Positions 33,796 to 42,454 of a DNA stretch of 64,000 bases are shown one piece after another. The stretch is from Bacteroidales bacterium (GTDB lineage Bacteria; Bacteroidota; Bacteroidia; Bacteroidales; F082). Both the position numbers and the translations under genes were made by a program. Position 1 is the stretch's first letter, and each line of letters opens with the position of its first letter. The notes under the pieces were generated by a model that searched no databases, was not told where the DNA came from, and saw only the letters and a program-made list of their open reading frames with translations. Location of the stretch: NCBI GenBank assembly GCA_016285355.1, contig JAEEQP010000005.1, positions 52,932 to 116,931 on the forward strand, read 5' to 3'.

Positions 33796-34995
33796 ATGGA
33801 AAAACAAAAAAAACATAGCATCCTGCTCACGTTGTTCACCTTATTATTAATAAGCAAGACGGCGGAAGCACAACTGAGCCAACGCAACTATGAGATTGAG
33901 GCTCGCGTACACTATGGTTATATGTATTTCCAAAATGACGAATACCACTCAGCCTTAGGGCGTTACAGCCGTCACACACCTTCGTTTGAAGTCTCACTTC
34001 ACCACAACACCTACGGCGAACACCGTTGGGAGGTGCTGCACAACTACCCTTCTATAGGGCTCACCTTTTATTATTCGGCTTTCGGCAACGATAGCATCGC
34101 AGCTGAGTTAGGCAAGGTATTTGCCCTCTACCCTTTCATCAACTTCCCCATCACCCCAAGTGTACACAGCAGACTAACCTTCAAGTTGGGCGTGGGTGTG
34201 GGCTATCTCACCAACAAGTTTGACCCAAAAGAGAATTACCACAACTACGCCATCGGGTCACATTTGAATGCTGCCATCAACCTGTCGTTCGAATACCGTC
34301 AGCGCATCGTTGACCGTCTGCATTGGGTGACCTCGGTAGGCCTAACCCACTTCTCAAACGGTGCCACACGTGCCCCCAATATGGGTATCAACATCTTCAG
34401 TGTAGCTACCGGATTTTCATGGTACTTGGCACCACCTAAAACACTTATCGACAAAAGATTGCGCCCCAAAAACTACCTCTTTGAATTTGACGGCAAACAG
34501 CATTTCGTCACCGACTACCAATACACTTTAGGCTTCAAGGACTTGAGTCAGCAATACGGCACACACCAGTATTTTTTGGTCCACGACTTAGCTGCCAACT
34601 TCATGTTTCAAATCACCGAACGAGACCGATTGGGGCTTGGTCTTGAATTGGTTTATGACAACTCCGACAAAATCACCAAGCCCGACTGGAGCATTTATTT
34701 GAAACCTGGATTTCTGTTCGCTTACGAGATGCTGCTCGACCGAGTCAGTTTCATGTTTAACCTCGGAGTGCGCAACAATGTGCCTCTCAACTCACCGACC
34801 TTCGGAATGCTGTTTTATCAAAAAGTGGCGGTCCGCTATTACTTCAACGAAAACCTGTTTGCTACGCTTGCCTTCACCACTTATGACATCAAGGCCGACT
34901 TCATCAGCATCGGCATAGGATATCATTTGCAACACAAGTACTATTTACCTCGTCATGAAAAGAAAACACATCGCAGTCCTGTTTTTCCTCGTTAG
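33796..34995 (+). CDS. PagL-like outer-membrane lipid A deacylase (acyloxyacyl hydrolase family)
   Basis: A 399-residue outer-membrane protein: signal peptide to about residue 26 (ending AEAQ), then alternating beta strands. The segment LTHFSNGATRAPNMGINIFSVATGFSWYL carries the His-x-Ser-Asn motif of PagL, whose His and Ser are catalytic. It is about twice as long as classic PagL because of an extra C-terminal strand-rich region of about 170 residues. The open frame reaches upstream into mazG's antisense; MEKQKKHS at 33796 fits the signal peptide and promoter. The neighbourhood of lipid A genes (lpxK, lpxH) fits, but activity is inferred from the motif only. Confidence 0.82.
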   Translation: MEKQKKHSILLTLFTLLLISKTAEAQLSQRNYEIEARVHYGYMYFQNDEYHSALGRYSRHTPSFEVSLHHNTYGEHRWEVLHNYPSIGLTFYYSAFGNDSIAAELGKVFALYPFINFPITPSVHSRLTFKLGVGVGYLTNKFDPKENYHNYAIGSHLNAAINLSFEYRQRIVDRLHWVTSVGLTHFSNGATRAPNMGINIFSVATGFSWYLAPPKTLIDKRLRPKNYLFEFDGKQHFVTDYQYTLGFKDLSQQYGTHQYFLVHDLAANFMFQITERDRLGLGLELVYDNSDKITKPDWSIYLKPGFLFAYEMLLDRVSFMFNLGVRNNVPLNSPTFGMLFYQKVAVRYYFNENLFATLAFTTYDIKADFISIGIGYHLQHKYYLPRHEKKTHRSPVFPR

Positions 34996-35758
34996 CCTGA
35001 CGATTGCCTCATGCAGCAAGGTGTTCACCAACGGCGAGCCTGTCACCGAACGGCGCAATTTAGAGCACCGCTTTGAAACGGTCTGCATTTACAACAACGT
35101 GAATGTCAAGCTCGTCAGCAGTGACCGACAATACATAGAGCTGACCTGTCCTGAGAACCTCATCGAAAAGGTGACCACGGAAGTGAAAGGCGACTCCTTG
35201 ATTATCAAGAACGAGAACGAATATAACTGGTTGCGCAGCTACGACTACAGCATCGATATGACCGTGTATTATGACAGCCTGCGTGAAATCACTTACGCCT
35301 CCATTGGAGACCTGTATTGCACTGATTCCATCAAGGGATTTGGCACATTGAGTATCGACACCATCGCTATTGATACCACCCATTTGGGCAACGACTCCAT
35401 CGAGACCCATTGGAAACGCAATTTCGTTCTCAGAATCAAAGAAGGTAGCGGCGACATCGACCTGTGCTTCCACTGCGACGTGTTGAAAACTGTGTTCAGC
35501 TATGGCACTTCAAAAGTCACACTACGAGGCAAGGCAAGTTATACCGAGCATTACATGAAAAGCTACGGTGCCATCCATGCCGAAAACTTAGATGCCTACA
35601 TCGTCAAGGTGCAATCGCAATCGACCAACGACATTTACGTATGGGCGCGAAACCAATTACAAGCCTATCTCTATAGTATTGGAAATGTGTATTATAAAGG
35701 CAATCCCTGGATTGTGCAGGAATGCACAAATGAAGGGCGAGTCATCAAATTGGAATAA
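34955..35758 (+). CDS. DUF2807 (head GIN domain) lipoprotein
   Basis: A 267-residue lipoprotein: signal sequence with the lipobox IASC (Cys about residue 20), then the right-handed parallel beta-helix-like GIN domain, starting at EHRFETVCIYNNVNVKLVSSDRQYIELTCP. Proteins with this domain are common in Bacteroidota envelopes and lack a firm function. The start overlaps the PagL-like gene by 41 bp in another frame, so the two are translationally linked. A plausible role is an envelope accessory to the outer-membrane enzyme; that is inference. Confidence 0.85.
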   Translation: MKRKHIAVLFFLVSLTIASCSKVFTNGEPVTERRNLEHRFETVCIYNNVNVKLVSSDRQYIELTCPENLIEKVTTEVKGDSLIIKNENEYNWLRSYDYSIDMTVYYDSLREITYASIGDLYCTDSIKGFGTLSIDTIAIDTTHLGNDSIETHWKRNFVLRIKEGSGDIDLCFHCDVLKTVFSYGTSKVTLRGKASYTEHYMKSYGAIHAENLDAYIVKVQSQSTNDIYVWARNQLQAYLYSIGNVYYKGNPWIVQECTNEGRVIKLE

Positions 35759-35801
35759 TTATAAAATCAATTTCAAAATCCTGTATTTGGTATGATTTTT
35801 G

Positions 35802-35809
35802 TATATTTG
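35802..35809 (+). promoter_or_regulatory. Bacteroidota -7 promoter element
   Basis: TATATTTG on the plus strand, 44 bp before the ATG of the lipoprotein gene at 35854. A good -33 match is not evident. Confidence 0.5.
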
Positions 35810-35853
35810 CAGCATGTTTTTCAAATTTCAAGAACAAGTAAAAACTCAATAAA

Positions 35854-37242
35854 ATGAAAGCGTTAAGATTCATCCCCATCATTGCCTTAATGGTCTTCGC
35901 CAGCTGCTCGGCGAACCGTCAGACGGCAAAGGACGACACCTACTACTCGCCTTACGGCAACACAGGGAGTCAGATGGCCACCAGCAACGGCTCATACGTG
36001 AGCCCCAGCATCAGCAGCAGCTCGGAATACGACTACCAAGCCTATTATTCCGACAGTAAAAACTATGTCAGCAATGCTGAGCCTGTCTATCAGACTACGG
36101 AAACGGTGACCGACACCAACGGCGTGGTATACACCACCACTGAAACCTACTACGATGCTGACTTTGCCGCGCGTATCAAGCGTTTCGGCACGCAAGCCTC
36201 CTCAACGAGAGACTATTATGACGATTATTACACTGGATATAGCAGCGGTGGCGATGGCGACACTTACATCTATGTAAACAGTTACGACCCCTTCTATTGG
36301 GATTATTATCCGAGCATCTATGTGGGTTGGAGCTACCGTCCCTATTGGAGAACCTATTGGGGCTGGGATTACTACTGGGGTCATTCCTGGTATCCCTACT
36401 CTTATTGGGGCTATCCCTATTATTATTCCTACTGGGGATGGGATCCTTATTGGTCTTACGGTTGGGGACATCACAACCACTACTACCATCACCCGCATCA
36501 CCATTGGGATGGTCATCACGACGGACATCATCCTGGCGGACATGGCAGTGGTTTAGGTAACTATGTGGCTTCTGTGAGACACAGCACGGGTAACGCCGGT
36601 TCGATGAGTCAACGTTTGCCTAACAACGATGGTCGCCAAGGTAATGGAGTCGGTGGTAGCATGTCAAGCCGTCCCACAGCAACGAGCAATGCCGCCACAG
36701 GTCGTGTCAGCGGAAGCAGTTCAGGTCGTATCGATGGCGGCAATGTCAGCAGACCCACTACGAGCAGCCGTCCTACGGTGAGCAACCGTCCCTCGACAAG
36801 TGCTAGTGGTCGCACAGGCAATGCTTCGGCCAGCCGTCCATCCAGCTCAAGCAGTGCCCAAGCGGGCAGCCAGAGCAGCAGTCGCCAGACCTACACCTCG
36901 CCTAACAATAGCCGTCCATCACGCTCCAGCTCAGAATACGTTCGCCCACAGAACAACACTTCACGTCCCTCTTCGACCGGCTCCAACAGAAGCGGCTCAT
37001 CGAGCGGAAGTTATAACAACAGAAGTAACAGCTCCAGCGGTTCCTACAATAGAAGCAACAGCACAACTCCGAGAAGTTCCTCTTCAAGTTCAAGCCGTAG
37101 CTCAAGCAGCAGCTACAGCAGCGGAAGCCGCAGTTCAAGTTCAAGCAGCAGCCATAGTTCGGGTGGAAGCCGCGGCAGTTCAGGAGGCGGAAGCCACAGT
37201 TCGAGTGGTGGAAGCCGTTCGGGCGGCGGTGGAAGAAGATAA
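35854..37242 (+). CDS. low-complexity lipoprotein: Tyr/Trp/His-rich then Ser-rich
   Basis: A 462-residue lipoprotein (lipobox ASCS near residue 18). Residues about 140-215 are extraordinarily rich in Tyr, Trp and Gly with repeated YYW and YWGWD units, then comes a His-rich run (HHPHHHWDGHHDGHHPGGH), then about 200 residues of Ser, Arg, Gly, Asn and Thr ending in Gly-Arg. No enzyme domain is visible. Such composition suggests a disordered cell-surface or metal-binding polymer-like protein. A perfect terminator follows its stop. Relatives exist as hypothetical proteins in Bacteroidota as far as I know, but I cannot name a function. Confidence 0.85.
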   Translation: MKALRFIPIIALMVFASCSANRQTAKDDTYYSPYGNTGSQMATSNGSYVSPSISSSSEYDYQAYYSDSKNYVSNAEPVYQTTETVTDTNGVVYTTTETYYDADFAARIKRFGTQASSTRDYYDDYYTGYSSGGDGDTYIYVNSYDPFYWDYYPSIYVGWSYRPYWRTYWGWDYYWGHSWYPYSYWGYPYYYSYWGWDPYWSYGWGHHNHYYHHPHHHWDGHHDGHHPGGHGSGLGNYVASVRHSTGNAGSMSQRLPNNDGRQGNGVGGSMSSRPTATSNAATGRVSGSSSGRIDGGNVSRPTTSSRPTVSNRPSTSASGRTGNASASRPSSSSSAQAGSQSSSRQTYTSPNNSRPSRSSSEYVRPQNNTSRPSSTGSNRSGSSSGSYNNRSNSSSGSYNRSNSTTPRSSSSSSSRSSSSSYSSGSRSSSSSSSHSSGGSRGSSGGGSHSSSGGSRSGGGGRR

Positions 37243-37271
37243 ATTTCAGCCGAAGCCTCGGATTTGAGAAT

Positions 37272-37314
37272 AAAAGACTACCTTTGCAGTTTGAAAGCAA
37301 AGGTAGTCTTTTTT
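37272..37314 (+). terminator. intrinsic terminator, with a promoter motif in its left arm
   Basis: A perfect 16-bp stem (left arm 37272-37287, right arm 37297-37312) with a 9-nt loop and a T-run on the plus strand, 30 bp after the lipoprotein stop. The left arm contains TACCTTTG (37279-37286), a TAnnTTTG match that could start the next gene at 37326. Confidence 0.9.
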
Positions 37315-37325
37315 ATTCCAACACC

Positions 37326-38777
37326 ATGAAGAGATTCCTAACCATAACACTCGCATTTCTGTTCTGTGCCACACTGTTCGGCCAAGGCAGCGACGATGCC
37401 TGCCTATTTTCACAAACCTTCTACCAAGGCACGGCCAAGGCCTTGGGCATGGGCAATGCCATGGGAGCCGTGGGCGGTGACATGACCGCAGTCAGCATCA
37501 ATCCGGCTGGCATGGGCATTTACCGCAGCAATGAAATCACTGCCACGCTCAACCTGCTCGACAACTATCATTCATCCAATTATTACGGAACGCAAAATGG
37601 AGCCAACAAGATGCGCCTCTCCATTCCCAACCTCGGATGGGTCAGCACCAAGCAAAGAAGCAACTACCGTCCGCTGCGTTTCACCCAGTTCGGCATCGGA
37701 CTCACCCGATTGAACGACTACAACCAGCACACCTACGCCAAAGGAATCAACCCAACCAGTTCGAAAATTGACGAATATTTGAGACGAATTGACGGCTACT
37801 CTCAATATGAACTGCAAGATGCTTTTCCTTTCGACATTTACCCCGCTTGGAACACCTATCTCATTGACCTTTATGAAGATGAAGATGGTCCATACTATAG
37901 CAGCCCTGTACCTCAGGGCAACATTTGGCAAAGCCAAGAGAATAATTTCAAAGGCCGCTCTGAAGAGTGGACTTTTGCCGGCAGTGCCAATTTCTTCGAC
38001 CAACTTTATGTTGGTGCCAGCGCAAACCTGCGCCACATCAAACGCGAAAGCACACGAGATTTTCAGGAAAACAGCGTTGAAGGAACCGACACTGAATTCA
38101 ACCAATGGAACTTCAAGGAAAACCTAAGCAGCAATGCTTGGGGCGGCAATCTGAAAGCCGGATTCATCTACCATGCCAACTTTTGGCTCAGAATTGGTGC
38201 CGCTTTCCATTCGCCCTCCATTTACAGTTTTAACGAGTCATGGCAAACCGAGACCGAGTCTCAAATCAATTGGGACTTCCAGAAAAGTTACAGCCCTCAA
38301 TCGAACTATGAGTACACTTTCATTAGTCCACTGAAATGGGTGGGCAGTTTGGCTTTCGTTATCGGGCAACAAGGCATCGTCAGTCTTGACGCCGAATATA
38401 CCAATTTCGGTGCAGCACGATTCAGTGCAGATGACTACGACTACGATGCCGTCAACGAAGATATCAAAAACACCTTTGGAAAAACTTTAAACTTCCGTTT
38501 AGGCAGCGAATGGTCGTTGGGCAACTCTTATCTGAGATTGGGTGCAGCCTATTATGGCAGTCCCTTGGGCTTTGGCGAGACTGACGGCAGCATCAAGAAA
38601 GCATCATGCGGCATCAGTGTTGCCACCTCATTCGACACCACCTTTGATTTCGCATACGAGTTAAGCTACGGATCATCAAACATTTATCTTTACGATGCAG
38701 GCGAACTCGGCATTGAACCCATCCATCAAAAACAGTTCAGGAATAACCTTGCCGTCACGCTGAAGGTACGGTTTTAA
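37326..38777 (+). CDS. FadL/OmpP1-type outer-membrane transport protein
   Basis: A 483-residue beta-barrel protein with a signal peptide (cleavage after about residue 20, LFGQ). The early segment GTAKALGMGNAMGAVGGDMTAVSINPAGMGIYRSNEI is the N-terminal hatch motif of FadL/TodX/OmpP1 proteins, which pass hydrophobic compounds through the outer membrane. The sequence ends in a Phe (LKVRF), as expected for BAM-assembled barrels. The start at 37326 is chosen because the upstream part of the open frame lies in the terminator. Substrate unknown. Confidence 0.85.
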   Translation: MKRFLTITLAFLFCATLFGQGSDDACLFSQTFYQGTAKALGMGNAMGAVGGDMTAVSINPAGMGIYRSNEITATLNLLDNYHSSNYYGTQNGANKMRLSIPNLGWVSTKQRSNYRPLRFTQFGIGLTRLNDYNQHTYAKGINPTSSKIDEYLRRIDGYSQYELQDAFPFDIYPAWNTYLIDLYEDEDGPYYSSPVPQGNIWQSQENNFKGRSEEWTFAGSANFFDQLYVGASANLRHIKRESTRDFQENSVEGTDTEFNQWNFKENLSSNAWGGNLKAGFIYHANFWLRIGAAFHSPSIYSFNESWQTETESQINWDFQKSYSPQSNYEYTFISPLKWVGSLAFVIGQQGIVSLDAEYTNFGAARFSADDYDYDAVNEDIKNTFGKTLNFRLGSEWSLGNSYLRLGAAYYGSPLGFGETDGSIKKASCGISVATSFDTTFDFAYELSYGSSNIYLYDAGELGIEPIHQKQFRNNLAVTLKVRF

Positions 38778-38784
38778 ACGAAGA

Positions 38785-38806
38785 AAGGCTGCCCGAAGGC
38801 AGCCCT
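38785..38806 (-). terminator. intrinsic terminator for the zinc-ribbon gene
   Basis: On the minus strand a 7-bp GC stem (GGCTGCC/GGCAGCC) closes a TTCG tetraloop and is followed by a TTTCTTCGTTT run. It lies between two convergent genes and may stop the FadL-like transcript too. Confidence 0.75.
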
Positions 38807-38850
38807 CCCCAATGAAAAAATAAACTCTACTTCTTTCTTTCTTGTGTGCA

Positions 38851-39663
38851 TCAAACTTCGTACTGCTCGATGATGCCCTTGTCGACAAGGATACGTCCGC
38901 AATATTCGCAAACGATAATTTTCTTGTGCGTGCAGATGTCAAGCTGATGTTGCGGAGGAATGCGGTTGAAGCAGCCGCCACAAGCCTCATCGAAAATACC
39001 AACGACGGCAAGACCGTTACGAGCGTTCTTGCGGATACGCTTGTAGGCCACCAATAGACGGTCTTCCACCAACTTTTCACATTCAGCCGAACGTTGCAAC
39101 AGTTGTTCCTCTTCCTTTTCGGTGCCTTCCACCAAGGAATGCAACTCATCTTTTTTCTCCTTGAGTGAAGCCTGAAGTTCGGTCAAACGCGACTGAGCCT
39201 GGGCAATTTTAGCAGCTACGTCAGCATCCTTTGTCGTGAGTTCCTTGATTCTCTTTTCGGAAAGTTGAATATCAAGATTCTGATATTCAATTTCTTTTGT
39301 CAGGGAATCATATTCGCGGTTATTGCGGACATTATTCTGCTGCTCCTCATATTTCTTAATCAAAGCCTGAGTTTCCTTAATCTTAATCTTATAGTCAGAG
39401 ATGTCTTTCAGGAACTTCTTGCTTTCATCCTTGAAATTGGCAATACGAGTCTCCAAGCCGGCCACTTCGTCTTCCATATCCTGAATCTCAAGCGGCAGGT
39501 TGCCACGGTAAGCCCTGATCTCATCTATCTTGGAATCAACTTGTTGCAAGGTATAAAGAGCAACCAGCTTCTGTTCAACACTGACTTCAATCGGCTCTTC
39601 AGCAACTGGTGCCTGAGCAACGACATTTTCTTCTTCTTGTTCTTGTACTTTTTTATTAGCCAT
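38851..39663 (-). CDS. coiled-coil protein with C4-type zinc ribbon (DUF164)
   Basis: A 270-residue protein. After an acidic start, residues about 40-200 are almost entirely heptad-rich coiled coil (repeats of Lys, Glu, Leu, Ile), and the C-terminus holds a zinc ribbon with two Cys pairs, ACGGC and CEYC. This layout matches the conserved DUF164 family, proposed to bind nucleic acid or act in RNA metabolism. It is encoded right behind a Nif3-family gene (1-bp gap); the two are often neighbours across bacteria, which supports a shared process. Confidence 0.88.
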   Translation of the reverse strand: MANKKVQEQEEENVVAQAPVAEEPIEVSVEQKLVALYTLQQVDSKIDEIRAYRGNLPLEIQDMEDEVAGLETRIANFKDESKKFLKDISDYKIKIKETQALIKKYEEQQNNVRNNREYDSLTKEIEYQNLDIQLSEKRIKELTTKDADVAAKIAQAQSRLTELQASLKEKKDELHSLVEGTEKEEEQLLQRSAECEKLVEDRLLVAYKRIRKNARNGLAVVGIFDEACGGCFNRIPPQHQLDICTHKKIIVCEYCGRILVDKGIIEQYEV

Positions 39664-39664
39664 A

Positions 39665-40462
39665 TTACTTCGTCTTTACAAAATAGTGAACCGCATTGGT
39701 ATTCGTTTCAGCGATTTCGGCTGCAAAGGTAGGAAATTTTTTCGTAACTAATTCACATAATAATTCTTTCGTGAATTGTTCGGTCTCAAAATGCCCGCCA
39801 TCGACCAGCAGAATGTTGCCTTCGGGAACAAAAAAGTCGTGATATTTAATGTCAGCGGTGAGGTAGGCATCGGCATAATTTTTAAATGCGTCACCCATAA
39901 ATGAACTTCCCGAACCCCCACACAGCGCAACTTTTTGAATTTGACGACCTGTCAAAGCGGAATGACGCAGACAAGGGGAACCGATAGTTTTTGAAACAAG
40001 TTCAAGAAAATCAACTTCTTCCATCGGTTTCTCAAGCTCACCAATCATTCCAGCACCACAAAATTCAGGTTCCGACTCGGAGGGTTGAAGCAGATGCAGG
40101 TTTTTCAAGCCAAGCCGTTCCGCCAACACGCGACTCACGCCCAAATAGCTGTTATCCAAATTGGTATGCATAGAAATCATGGCGATGTCATGCTTGATGG
40201 CTTTCATCACGGCGCGTTCGATGTAGGTTTCGGGGGTAAGATGTTTCAAGCCTCGGAAAATCAGCGGATGATGGCTGATGATGAGGTTGCAGTTTTTGGC
40301 AACAGCTTCATCAACAATTTCTTCAGTGATATCCAAGCAAATCAAGGCTTTACGGACTTCAGCGTTGAGGTCGCCGACCTGCAAACCAGCATTGTCGTAA
40401 CTCTCCTGCCATTGCAGCGGTGCCACCTCCGTGATGCAGTTCAAAATGTCTTTTACAGTCAT
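39665..40462 (-). CDS. Nif3-like dinuclear metal-centre protein
   Basis: A 265-residue Nif3/YbgI-family protein. Motifs are QWQESYDNAGLQVGD near residue 20, the metal-ligand pair in ISHHPLIF (residues about 63-70), SMHTNLDNS and the late GHFETEQ, which supply His and Asp/Glu ligands of the two-metal site. The function of the family is not settled (some members are annotated as GTP cyclohydrolase I type 2). It is the length of the short form without a PII-like insert. Co-transcribed with the zinc-ribbon gene behind it. Confidence 0.92.
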   Translation of the reverse strand: MTVKDILNCITEVAPLQWQESYDNAGLQVGDLNAEVRKALICLDITEEIVDEAVAKNCNLIISHHPLIFRGLKHLTPETYIERAVMKAIKHDIAMISMHTNLDNSYLGVSRVLAERLGLKNLHLLQPSESEPEFCGAGMIGELEKPMEEVDFLELVSKTIGSPCLRHSALTGRQIQKVALCGGSGSSFMGDAFKNYADAYLTADIKYHDFFVPEGNILLVDGGHFETEQFTKELLCELVTKKFPTFAAEIAETNTNAVHYFVKTK

Positions 40463-40473
40463 AATTTTCTCTT

Positions 40474-40540
40474 GACGCGAGACCCGGGACTTCGGGACAC
40501 GGGACTGTCTCGCGTCTCGTGTCTCGCAGTCTCGTGTCTA
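40474..40540. repeat. GTCTCG heptamer cluster with a 10-bp inverted repeat
   Basis: An inverted repeat GACGCGAGAC (40474-40483) and GTCTCGCGTC (40507-40516) enclose a CCGGG-rich insert, and GTCTCGY units continue to 40540 in tandem. It fills the gap between the divergent Nif3 and lpxK genes. It looks like a dispersed intergenic repeat, not a gene. Confidence 0.7.
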
Positions 40541-40579
40541 ATTTTTTCAAATTTGGCCGTAAAATTAAGGATTTTTGTC

Positions 40580-40587
40580 TAATTTTG
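40580..40587 (+). promoter_or_regulatory. possible -7 element of lpxK
   Basis: TAATTTTG on the plus strand, only 9 bp before the ATG at 40597, so the message would be nearly leaderless. The close spacing lowers confidence. Confidence 0.4.
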
Positions 40588-40596
40588 ACCCCTACA

Positions 40597-41646
40597 ATGA
40601 GAATTTTGCTGCTACCCATATCGCTACTATACCATATTGTGCTGACAATCAGACACAAACTTTATGACTGGCATATCTTCAAGATTACACGGTTCGAAAA
40701 ACCGGTGATTTGTGTGGGCAACCTCAACCTCGGCGGAACCGGAAAAACGCCGCACACTGAATACCTTATTAATATATTGAAAAACGACTATCGCGTCGCG
40801 ACCCTGAGCCGAGGCTATGGAAGGAACACGAAAGGCTTCAAAATGGCTGAAAGCACAAGCACTTACGAGGATTTGGGCGATGAGCCGCTACTATATTTCA
40901 AAAAGTTTCCCGAAATTATGGTGGCTGTGGACGAAGACCGAGTAGATGGTACACGGAAACTGCTCTACAGCCCAAATAATGCAGAAGTTGTCCTACTTGA
41001 CGATGCCCTCCAACACCGAAGCATCAGAGCTGGATTAAACATCTTACTGACTGAATACCAGCACCTTTATTGCGATGACTTCCTTTTCCCAGCCGGCACT
41101 TTGCGTGATGTGAAGTCCGCCGCCAAACGTGCCCATATCATTGTCGTGAGCAAATCGCCCAAGAACTTGGACGAAGGAGAAAAGCATCAGATTATCAGAA
41201 AATTAAAACCTAATGAAGAGCAAAAGGTTTTTTTCTCGTATTTGGAATATGCCCCATTGCAGCCATTGAACGAAAAGGCAAAAGCAGTTACTACCGATAA
41301 TACCGATTCTGTTTTAGCTTTTTGCGGCATCGCCAACCCAAAACCATTTGTCGAAGAACTGAAAAAGCACCATAAAACCTTTGATTCTCTGTCATTTGCA
41401 GACCACCATGCCTACACGGAAGAGGATATAAAAACCATCCTCAAACGCTTTGAAAACTTGGACAGCGAGAAGAAAATCATCGTCACCACAGAAAAAGATG
41501 CCGCGCGATTGACAAATTCTCCCTATCTTTGTCAGTTTAAATGCGCACCCCTATATGTTTTGCCTGTTGCGGTGCGTTTCCATGAAGAAGAAAAGTTTAA
41601 CGAAACCATATTGAATTATGTACGACAAAATAACCACCATTGTTGA
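40597..41646 (+). CDS. lpxK: tetraacyldisaccharide 4'-kinase
   Basis: A 349-residue LpxK, which phosphorylates the 4' position of the lipid A disaccharide at the inner membrane. A hydrophobic N-terminus (MRILLLPISLLYHIV) is followed by the Walker A loop GNLNLGGTGKTP (about residues 43-54), the LSRGYGRNTKGF segment and the late DHHAYTEEDI and VTTEKDAARL motifs of the family. The frame opens further upstream, but the ATG at 40597 is the family start. The 3' end overlaps pnp by 29 bp. Confidence 0.95.
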   Translation: MRILLLPISLLYHIVLTIRHKLYDWHIFKITRFEKPVICVGNLNLGGTGKTPHTEYLINILKNDYRVATLSRGYGRNTKGFKMAESTSTYEDLGDEPLLYFKKFPEIMVAVDEDRVDGTRKLLYSPNNAEVVLLDDALQHRSIRAGLNILLTEYQHLYCDDFLFPAGTLRDVKSAAKRAHIIVVSKSPKNLDEGEKHQIIRKLKPNEEQKVFFSYLEYAPLQPLNEKAKAVTTDNTDSVLAFCGIANPKPFVEELKKHHKTFDSLSFADHHAYTEEDIKTILKRFENLDSEKKIIVTTEKDAARLTNSPYLCQFKCAPLYVLPVAVRFHEEEKFNETILNYVRQNNHHC

Positions 41647-42454
41647 TTTCATCAACCAGAAAACCAACCATTTCCACCCTGAGGTCGGCATTGTGCTGGG
41701 CTCCGGATTAGACGGCTTGGCAAGTGCCATCAAGGTTGAGCATGTGATTTACTACTCGGATATGCCCCACTTCCCTGTCTCTACGGTGAAAGGGCACAGC
41801 GGACAACTTTTGTTCGGCACCATCGCAGGCCGTCGTGTCATTGCCATGCGGGGCCGTTTCCACTATTACGAGGGCTATCCCATGAGCGAGGTCGTCTTAC
41901 CCATCCGCATGATGATGCGCTTGGGCATCCAATTCCTCGTCGTCTCCAACGCTTCCGGCGGTCTCAACCCGAACTTCCACGTGGGCGACATCATGATTAT
42001 CAACGACCAAATTCACACCATGCCCAACCCGCTGATTGGACCACATGACGACCGTTTCGGCGAACGTTTCCCTGACATGAGCGAGCCTTACGACAAACGC
42101 CTCATCAAGTTGGCCGATGAGATTGCTATGGAGAAAGGGATTTGGGTACAACACGGTGTGTATTGTGCCACCACAGGTCCAACCTACGAGACCCCTGCTG
42201 AGTGCCGTTACTTCCGCATTATCGGAGCCGATACTATCGGCATGTCCACCACATCCGAAGTTATTGTGGCGCGACAAGGCAAACTGCCTGTTTTCGGCTT
42301 GTCCATCGTTTCCGATATGGGCAACATCTTCGGAGTAGACCACCCCGTTACCATCACCCACGAGGAAGTCATCAAAGCCGTGAGCGCGGTGGAGCAGAAA
42401 CTCGTCATTCTCATTACTGAACTCATCCGCCGCTCGTCCGAAATCAAGTTCTGA
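41618..42454 (+). CDS. purine nucleoside phosphorylase (trimeric, PNP-I type)
   Basis: A 278-residue purine nucleoside phosphorylase. Family motifs are VGIVLGSGLDGLA (phosphate-binding Ser), GHSGQLLFG, RFHYYEGYP (His of the phosphate site), VVSNASGGLN, and GTxx-like TTGPTYETPAECRYFR. It splits inosine and guanosine to base and ribose-1-phosphate. It overlaps lpxK and lpxH on its two sides, so it is made with two lipid A enzymes although the pathways are unrelated; close packing of housekeeping genes is enough to explain it. Confidence 0.93.
   Translation: MYDKITTIVDFINQKTNHFHPEVGIVLGSGLDGLASAIKVEHVIYYSDMPHFPVSTVKGHSGQLLFGTIAGRRVIAMRGRFHYYEGYPMSEVVLPIRMMMRLGIQFLVVSNASGGLNPNFHVGDIMIINDQIHTMPNPLIGPHDDRFGERFPDMSEPYDKRLIKLADEIAMEKGIWVQHGVYCATTGPTYETPAECRYFRIIGADTIGMSTTSEVIVARQGKLPVFGLSIVSDMGNIFGVDHPVTITHEEVIKAVSAVEQKLVILITELIRRSSEIKF

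Noticed and set aside
39722..39732. TACCTTTG promoter match before the zinc-ribbon gene
   Set aside because: It lies inside the end of the Nif3 coding sequence and the genes are 1 bp apart, so it may be chance; not listed as a feature.
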